A stretch of DNA of 64,000 nucleotides from contig JAKCPI010005267.1 in NCBI GenBank assembly GCA_023213315.1, positions 80,093 through 144,092 of the forward strand, in the 5' to 3' direction. The notes beneath the pieces are model-generated. The model saw only the letters and a list, made by a program, of their open reading frames with translations, did not search any database and was not told where the DNA came from. The stretch's first letter is position 1, and every line of letters starts with the position of its first letter. This DNA is from Euborellia annulipes (Eukaryota; Arthropoda; Insecta; Dermaptera; Anisolabididae). Shown piece after piece: positions 36,701 through 45,700 of the stretch. Both the position numbers and the translations under genes were made by a program.

Positions 36701-39700
36701 TTATATCTTTTAATTAATTTTTCTTCTATTATTATATATTTTAGTCTTCTTTGAATTGTGTTTTTTTACTGTGTCTAATGAAAAAGATTATATTGAGATG
36801 AAAATAATGAGAAATAAATTAATTAATTTTATATATTGCAATGTGTAAATGAGAGCGTTGTGAGTACACTAAATAAAATTTGGAGGTGCCATTGGCCATC
36901 TATAGAGAAAATTTCCTTTAATCGGTAAAAAATTAGGGACATGAATGTATATAAATTTATATTTTTGGTAAATTTAATTTTAATTCCTTAAAAGAATTGT
37001 GATCACTAGCGGTCCCCCTCCCTCCCCTTCCTTTGACAGAAAAATATATTGTATATTATTTTTTTAATTATTAATGCTCATTTGAAATCGAATAAAATAT
37101 AATAAAAAAATAATTAAAATATAATATTAATAAATAATTTAACAAATTTGCGAGTATGTTAATGTTAAACTCCCACCCCTGCTTCTAGCCATTGTGTAAC
37201 CGCATCTAGTCTAGAGTTATAAAAAAAAAAATAACTTCCCCTAAGTAATAAATAGCATAATCTTTTGTTTGTTTTGAATTTGACAGGCGGAAAATCACAC
37301 GGAATGGTTTAACGATTTACATGAGTGGTTTATCTACCCTGACTTGAAAGATATTCACTTTGACCAAGTGGTACGACTCGACAGTCGAGTGACTTTTCTC
37401 ACCCCACAGAGTAACGGCCCACCTCCGACTCGAAAGATCTTCCGTGTTGGCTCACATCTTTTAACAGACGAAAAAAATAGAAATAATTTCTTCAATACTT
37501 CCATCAAAGTTGGTTTTGTGGTAAGAGTAAATTTCAATCTCCTAGCCCTTTCATAATTAGTTTTAATAAAATTATGTGTTTTGTTAAATTTTAGCAAATT
37601 CGGGCCAAATGGGATAAAACTGCCGGAGAGAGGGTTAAAGGCCTAAGCTATAATTCCGTCAACGAAATCGGTTTGGATGTCACTTATTTATTAAGCGAAT
37701 TATATAATTTTCAGTATGTAATATAATAACAATTTCAACAGATTGTATTGTACAAATTAAGAAATGTCTTTATTTTAGTATTAATCTCTCAATACACAAC
37801 AATTTCGGCTATCTCATGGGAAAAGATGGTTTGATGGATGGAGTAGTTGGTTTGTTGCAAACTAAAGAACTTGAAATGTGTTCCGGAATTATACTTAAGA
37901 CGTTCAGACTAAACTTTTCTCATTATTGCGGGCCTGTCACAACATTCTGGTATGGTTATTTTTAATATTCGAGATATTCCCTATGAATAAAATAGAGTCT
38001 CAATCATTGGAAGGAACCTCTTTCACTCCAAACATTTCCTATGAAATCAATTTTCTCAATATATACCAGTATGAAGAAAAGAATTGCAGCTAGATATATC
38101 CTCAGAGCTTGCGGATGGTCTTGACCAAGACCGAAACGTCAGCCTAGTGGCCCTAATAAAAGAAATATATCTAGCTGCAATTATTTTCTTCACATCTTAA
38201 CGATTATCAAGCTATAAAATCCACATCTTGTACTATACAGTACCAGATTGTCATTTTGTCATGAGCTCTCTCGCCCAACATCGATCATGTTTTAAAACTC
38301 CTTGAACCAATCAATTGAAAAATAAATAACTATACTTTACGTAGTTTGTAATCATAATCAGAAATTTTATTTCTCAAATGAATAGAAATGCAAATTTATT
38401 AAGAATAAAATTAAAGCCCACGTAGGTGGTCTTAAATTTTTTACTCATCTGAATCTAATTTATCTGTAATCGCTATTATTAGTTGAAAATGTTACAATTT
38501 TATAACATGTTAATTGATTGTTAAGAAAGTATTGCAAAAATCATTGATCAAAGGTCATTATTTGAATGTTAAACCAAAATCTTGTTAGTGAGAAGATTAT
38601 ATGGCTTTCTGATTGTAATTATGAACTTGTTTTTTCCAAGTCCCCAGATCATATGGAAAAGAAATAAGGATAGAATGTTGAAATTTCCAATAGCTTTCAG
38701 TGACGTATTCAAATCAGAATAAATTGAATTTAATTATGAGTCTCTAAAATTGTGGATTACCAAATGGTTGTAATAAAATTTATTTTTAGTCCCCGGTTTA
38801 TATTTCGCCGTCCACCGATTTCCGCCTCGAAGAATATCTATGCGCTTGCATTCAGTACAGAGGTCTGGGCAGCACTTATGTTGATGACAGCACTTAGCGC
38901 TATTGTCCTCTGTACCACGGAATACTTCGGCAATAAGGATCTTATGATTGAAGGAGGCTGGGTAGATTATTTTTTCTCAGCCATCGGCGTTATGGCTCTA
39001 CAAGGTAATTACTCATCCCAATATCTTCCGGCATCAAATCTCATACTTTATATTATTATATTATTTTGAAAAATAAAAAAAAATGTATGTTTAAAAGGAG
39101 GATACTTTTAATTATAGTCTCTGATCTGATGATGGCTTTAAACATAGAATAAAACGTTGACTTCAAATAAATAACATATAAATAGCTTCCGTTATTTTCG
39201 GTTTCTTCAATAAAAATAGAAAGAAGACAGATTTATTCTTAAAATTGTACTTTATATACATCTGCATTCATATAAATTATCCTTATTTATTAAAATAGTT
39301 CTTCTATATGTTTATGTTCTGAGAAGAAGTTAACTTGGAACATTCTTTTTCCATGCAGACTAAATGAAATATAAAATGTTAAGAAAATATTGAAAAGTGA
39401 TTGATTGAATTTGTTTTTTTGTTTTTTTGCAGGTGTTGACACTACACCGAAAAAAATATCGTCCCGTGTTTTATTCTTTTTCTTATTAATCCTCGCTGTT
39501 TTCTTTGACACCTGTTATTCGGCTGCTATTGTAGTACTTCTACAATCGCCAAATAATTACATAAAAACTCTACACGATCTATTTTACAGTCCGTTTAAGA
39601 TTGTCCTTCAAGATGCTGAACATAACACTGGATATATAAACGTAAATAAATACAATTATTCAGATGTGTCGGAACTGGTTCTGGGTAGAGGGGGAGAAAT

Positions 39701-42700
39701 TGTTTTTTGTTTCGATATATGAGGATTGTTTTTGTAAAGCCATCAAATTTGAAAAAAATCAAAAATACCAAAGAGTAGACCTTTTAAAAATTGTTTTGTG
39801 CTCTATGTCAAACTTTATTACAATTTCAAGAGAGGGGGAGGGGAATATACCCTTGATCCCCATCCACAGTTCCCACCTATACAGATATTTATTTTTATTG
39901 TTTCTTAAATGAACCAACTAAAATTGATTTGATTACAATACTTTCTTTATCTTTGGAGTTAAAAAAAAAGAGGCAAAGTGAAAGGATCAAAAAACATGTT
40001 GATATATAAAACTTTAACGCGAACTAAAATAGAACCGCCCGCGAGTTGGGATACTTCAACAAGTGTTATAGAAAAATTGGAAGAATTCCAGAAGTATTGT
40101 TCCCTTTATGAAGACCATATGCACCTGATATCATTTTTGGTAAAGTGGACTAAAGGATAATAAAAATTTAAAAAAGTGTATTAATAAAATAAGCGATAAC
40201 AGAGTAATGATATTATTTTAATATATAGCGGAATTTTATTAACCCGTTATCTAAAGAGGAGGTTAATATGAAAGAATAAATTTCTTTAAAAAAAAAAATA
40301 GAGTAACCCGTTTAATAAAAAAACATCTGGTGTGACTGATCGCACAGCACACAACTTTCTCTTACCTTCGGTAATCAAAAGTTGTGTTCTCTGCTTGTCA
40401 CACCACATTTTTTTGAGTTCGACAGTACGATACATTTGAATTCAAGATGTAAAATTTATAAACATGGGAATATTTATATTTTGTTACTATGGCAACCATT
40501 TCTCCCATCTTTCCTATGAAACAAGAGTAAAGTGGTCTTCGTAAGAATCATTTTAAAGATCATCTAAAAATTAATTGATTTTTGAATTTTAAACAAAATC
40601 GTTGAAGCGAATTTTGAGAAAATCGAAAAAAAAAACTGAAAAAATATATCAATAAAATATTAGTACTTTTAGGCTGATTTTGATAAAAAGCTTATTTTCA
40701 CGCCTCAGGTGGGTGCCTAACTTAAATATAAAATTTCCACCTCTTAGCTTCATGCTTAAAATTGAACACAACACACACACATAGACAGACAGACCATATT
40801 GCGAAAACCACTTTTTTGGATTGAGTGGGCCTCAAAACGTGTATATCCATCAATATGATAACCTTATATGCCTATTTTATTAAATGTAATAATAATTTAA
40901 AAAAATCAAATTGAAAAATTGATTAATATTATAAATTTTGTTTATTTAGCATACCAGAAACCCGTTGATCAAAAGGCTCTACTATGAGAAGGTATATCCT
41001 CAACCTAATAATAAAGGATTTGTCGGGATTGACGAAGGCCTTAGCAAAGTGCGTACTGGCGAATGGGCCTTTCACACCAATATTGAGGCTTATAAAGAAA
41101 TTTTGGAAACATTTGATGAAGCCGAAAAATGCGCTCTCCAGGAACTTTATATGTATCCCTGCGAGTTGATCTACATGCCGGTGATCAGGGACAGTCCTTA
41201 TCAGAATCACATGAGACGAGGGTAAGTAACGTAATATAATTCATTAATAGTATTAAATTATATACATATCCAATTATAAAAACATTTTGCGTTGTGTTTC
41301 TATCTGAAAAATCTCAAACTCTTGAATCAGAATTTTGTATTCAGGTTGCATCTTTATACTGCATAAATAAATTAATTAAAATTTCAAGTTCAAAAACGAT
41401 TTGAAAGGTGTTAAGTGTTTGATATAATAAAAAAAAGCAGCAGCTCTGTTTTTTATTTACTCACATATCAATATATTTTTTATTTAATTGCAGGTTGGTT
41501 TTAATAAACGAAGTCGGTTTAAGGAAACGAGTTGAGAAATTGTGGTATCCGGAAATCATTAAATGTCCAGATCAGCCTCAAGATTTTGTTTCTGTCTCGT
41601 TACAAGATTTTAAACCAGCAATCCTTTTATATAGTATCGGAATAACATCAGCTATTGTGGTTTTTATTATTGAATTAATATTTGATCGTTTTAAATTTGA
41701 TGAAAGAATTAAAGAGAATGAAAGTAAAATATTGATGAAAATAAAATTAAAGGATAAAAAAATATATTAAAACGATTTGATCAGGCCTTTTGTGATTTTA
41801 AATTTGCAATGCAAAAATCCTCACTGGATAAAGTTGTAAATGCCGTACTTTATATGAAAATTAGTGTTAAATGTAGATATATTTGTTTTTAAAAAATTGT
41901 ATTTAGTTTAGTTAAAATAAATAGTAGACTACAAATCATAAAATAAATAAAGCATTAAAGAAAATTGATTTTTCCTATTGTTTTGAATAATTTTCTCAAT
42001 AATGAAATGAGAATTTATTTTATGGATGGAAAAATTTTAATCTAGAATAATTAACAGAAGAAAATGCAGCCAGGAATTTTTCTTTAAAATAATATATTTT
42101 CAACAGCTGACGTTTCGGCTTTGGTTAAAGCCATCTTTGAAAATATAAACTAACAACTCCGAATATGGCTTTAACCAAAGCCGAAACGTCAGCTGTTGAA
42201 AATATATTATTTTAAAGAAAAAATCCCGTCTGCATTTTCTTCTGTTATTTATTCCTGATTGAAATGAGAATTGTTGTCGTTTTTACCTTTGTAGCATCGC
42301 CGAGTTTACATTCCGCTGCATGTCCATGACAGTTGCATCTTCCTGCGACACTCACATCGCGGATAGCGTAATAAAGTCCTCTGGCTAATTCTCCAGTCGC
42401 TGAAGAAACGCCCGTGTGCATGCCTTGCAATCTGAGTCTTACAAACCGAGCTAATCGCCATTTAGTTCCACCACCAACAGATAATAATGATGTGTGAATC
42501 TGAAAATTATCAAAGAGAAAATTAATTTCAAAATATTTTTTAAAGCGTTAAAGTCTCCCTAATAAGGAATTTAAATTGCCTCTTACCTCTCCTCCTTCGA
42601 GCGGCTGGATTTTACTGAACTGAGTAGTACATAACACTGGATCTTCATCTTCAAGTAAGCGATGATCTCGATCAACATCCTCTTCATCTGCTGCCACTAT

Positions 42701-45700
42701 TTGCGTATCATGATCAAGAAGTTGTTCTTCTTCATCGAAATCATCCTCTTCAATACTATGATCGCCACGAGATCTTTTAGATTTTCGTCGATGACCTCGT
42801 CTGGAATGATGTTGTTGACGACGTGAGAGGACATTGACGGTCGTAGCGGGGAGACCGTAACGATCCCAACATTCGGCTTCGCTGGGAGCAAAATAACGCC
42901 ATGGGAGAAAATTATCACCGTCAATCGATCGTTCAAGAATCCAACTAGCTGGTCGAGGCGAGTTAGCGCATTTCACAATCACGTGGATAATTTCGTACAC
43001 CTGGAATTAAAAGAAGATATAATTTAAAATTGGCATTGGAATTACAAAATTGGGAAATTTTTTTTTCTTATAAATTATTCAGAGAATCTTTAGGGTTCAA
43101 ATGAACAATTAATTTCTAAGCTCAATTTGAAATTTAATGTCTTTCCCTCCACTGAGTTTTTTTTTTTCCTCTCGGCTGCTGAGGCCATGGGTTTGTTGGA
43201 TATGACGGTCGTTAAATATTTTTTTTTTAATTCATTTCCAGCTGAACCTTTTTTTATTTAGAAATTAGATAAAATGACATTCTTATATATTTAAATCGTT
43301 ACTTTCGGTTCGGAGGATCAGAGAAAATCCTGACTTTTTACTTTATGGATCTTTACTTGGGATTATAAGAGAGTAAAAAAAAAATAAGCTTCTTTTCGAG
43401 AGTTGTAATAAAAGATTATTTAATATAGTGAAAGACATACTAGGAAATAAAATTGGAGGTTTAAAAATTTCTTCGTAATAGATGTATGTAAATAACAACA
43501 ATAAAAAAAGGTATTGAAACAATCTTCTATAATAATGAATATTATTATTTAAATAGGTAATCTCGATTCTCAATTTATTATAGAGCTATTACAATTGAAC
43601 TACAGCCTTAAGGCAAGCAGTGAACTTCGATCATCTTTAATAGATTATGAAAAAGAAGAAGAGATTCATTCCTCTCTATTCTCCCACTCTTCCTTCTTGG
43701 TTCTTTAATTAAAGCTAATGCTTGATTATTATATTTTTTTTAGTCATGAAAGAAGGACCCAGCAGCCTGGGATTCTTCTCTCCATTAAGATGCGCATCGT
43801 GTCTGTCAGTCCGTCTGTCTTTTCCAGAAAGGAGCTCCGCCCCCGCCTTCTATTGTTTTCTCTTCTAAAACATCCTCCTCTTCATTAAATTGGAATCGAT
43901 CAGAAAAAAAAACAAGGACAATGGGTTAATAATTAAAATGATGTTGACATTTCGATATTTCAGTAATTTAATTTATTATGTGTAATTCCGGATTGTGGCC
44001 AAGTGTGGGGAATAAAATTATAATCATAGTGGGCGGTAACTTTTTAAATATTAAATATACCTCATTACTTTTTACTTTCTCTTACCTCTATGTAATATAT
44101 GTTAATATATAGAGGTAAGAGAAAGTATTGGTTTCATGTGAAAAATTTGATGTCGAGATTTTGAGGGATATACAAGTTTTGAGGTCCCCTGAATCAAAAA
44201 AAGTGATTTTCGCAACATGGTCTGTCTGTCTGTGTGTGTGTGTGTTCAATTTTAAGCATGAAGCAATTGAGCTACGAGGTTGAAATTTAATATTTAAATT
44301 AGGCACCCTCCTGGAACGAGAAAATAAGCTTTTAAACAAAATCGGCAAAAAAGTACTAGTACTTTACTGATGTAATTTTTCAGTATTTTTCGATTTTCTC
44401 AAAATTCGCTCTAATGATTCTGATTAAAATTCAAAAATCAATTATTTTTTAGATGTATATTCTCAATTTGCTCCCGAAATTGTTTCAAGCACACTTTACT
44501 CAACTGTCAGTGATTATAAAAGGTAATTTATATAATTGGTTAATCGTTGGACCATTTTCAACGTTACTTTAACACTTTAGTTAAAACTACTTTAAGATTT
44601 TAATATATTATAAAAACGAAAAATTTAGTCTTATTTTAAAGTTAATTTAAAGTGTTAAAATTGATTATGAAAATGGTCTTATATCTTTTTGTTTTTAACA
44701 ACTGATAGAGCAACGAATAGATTTTTTGCAGACCTCGACTTAAAACTTTTCAATAAATAAAATGAAATGTCATTTTTAAATTTTATTATAAAAAATAATA
44801 GATACAATACTTATATAATTAAATTTTGGGAAAAAAAAATCCAAGTCAAAATTCTTCTTTTTTGATTAAAAATTTCCGGAATATTTGAGGAGAAAATATA
44901 AAATAGGCAAAACGTAGAGTACTAGGTCCGTAAAATGGATAAATCTTAAGTCGAAATTCTTCTTTTTCATTAAAAATTTCCTGAATATTTTAGATGAAAA
45001 TAAAAAATAGGCAAAACGCAAATGGCTAGGACCGTAAGATGAATAAAGAGAAATATATTCTAAAAAAAAAAGAATTTTATTAAAAAGAAAAATTGGAAAA
45101 ATTTCTTTCTTTTACCCCAGTAATTGCAAAAGAACCATCTTTAGGTTTTCTTCTTGAACTTCTCTTTTCAAGTCTGTCCTCCAAAAAGATATCATCAATA
45201 TTGATCTACGAAAAGAAAGACGTAGACGTAAAAGACATTTAATTAATTAATTAGCCTATTAATTATGTTATAGAATCAATACGAAAAAAAAATATACCAC
45301 AACTTCTCCTTCACGATTCTCTTCTTTCAGTTTTTGCTAAAAAAAAATATATAAAATTATTTCATTTTTTTTTTTTTTTTTTTAAGTTTTCACCGTCATT
45401 ACCGGCTTTGTTTTGCGTTTTGTGATTTCCTCCCATCTTCTTGCTTCTCCTCCTCCACCATCTCCTTCCACTTCAGTTAACTCAGGCTGAAATATTATTT
45501 ATTTCAAAAATTTTTATATTTCAAATGATGATTGATGATGTTTAAATATTTCTTACCTCAATTATAATATGATATTCTGACATTTTTTTGCTTTTTTTAT
45601 GCGCAGCAAAATAAAATGCAAGCGTATCAAAAGGTGTTTCCAACGAAACCCTCACATTGTTCAGAGAGCATTGTCACTATATCAATATTAAATCGACAGC

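Noticed and set aside
39642..39912. Read-through of receptor exon 7 and the overlapping frame
   Set aside because: The GTAAAT donor at 39642 joins exon 8 in frame; the read-through ends in low-complexity sequence and loses S2.
39978..40160. 60-residue plus frame (IEPPASWDTSTSVIEKLEEF) in receptor intron 7
   Set aside because: No similarity recognised and no splice support; could be an unknown exon but evidence is insufficient.
43760..43920. Minus-strand open stretch FNEEEDVLEEKTIEGGGG as a further mini-exon
   Set aside because: No pyrimidine-rich acceptor and the frame ends quickly; not linked to the four-exon candidate.
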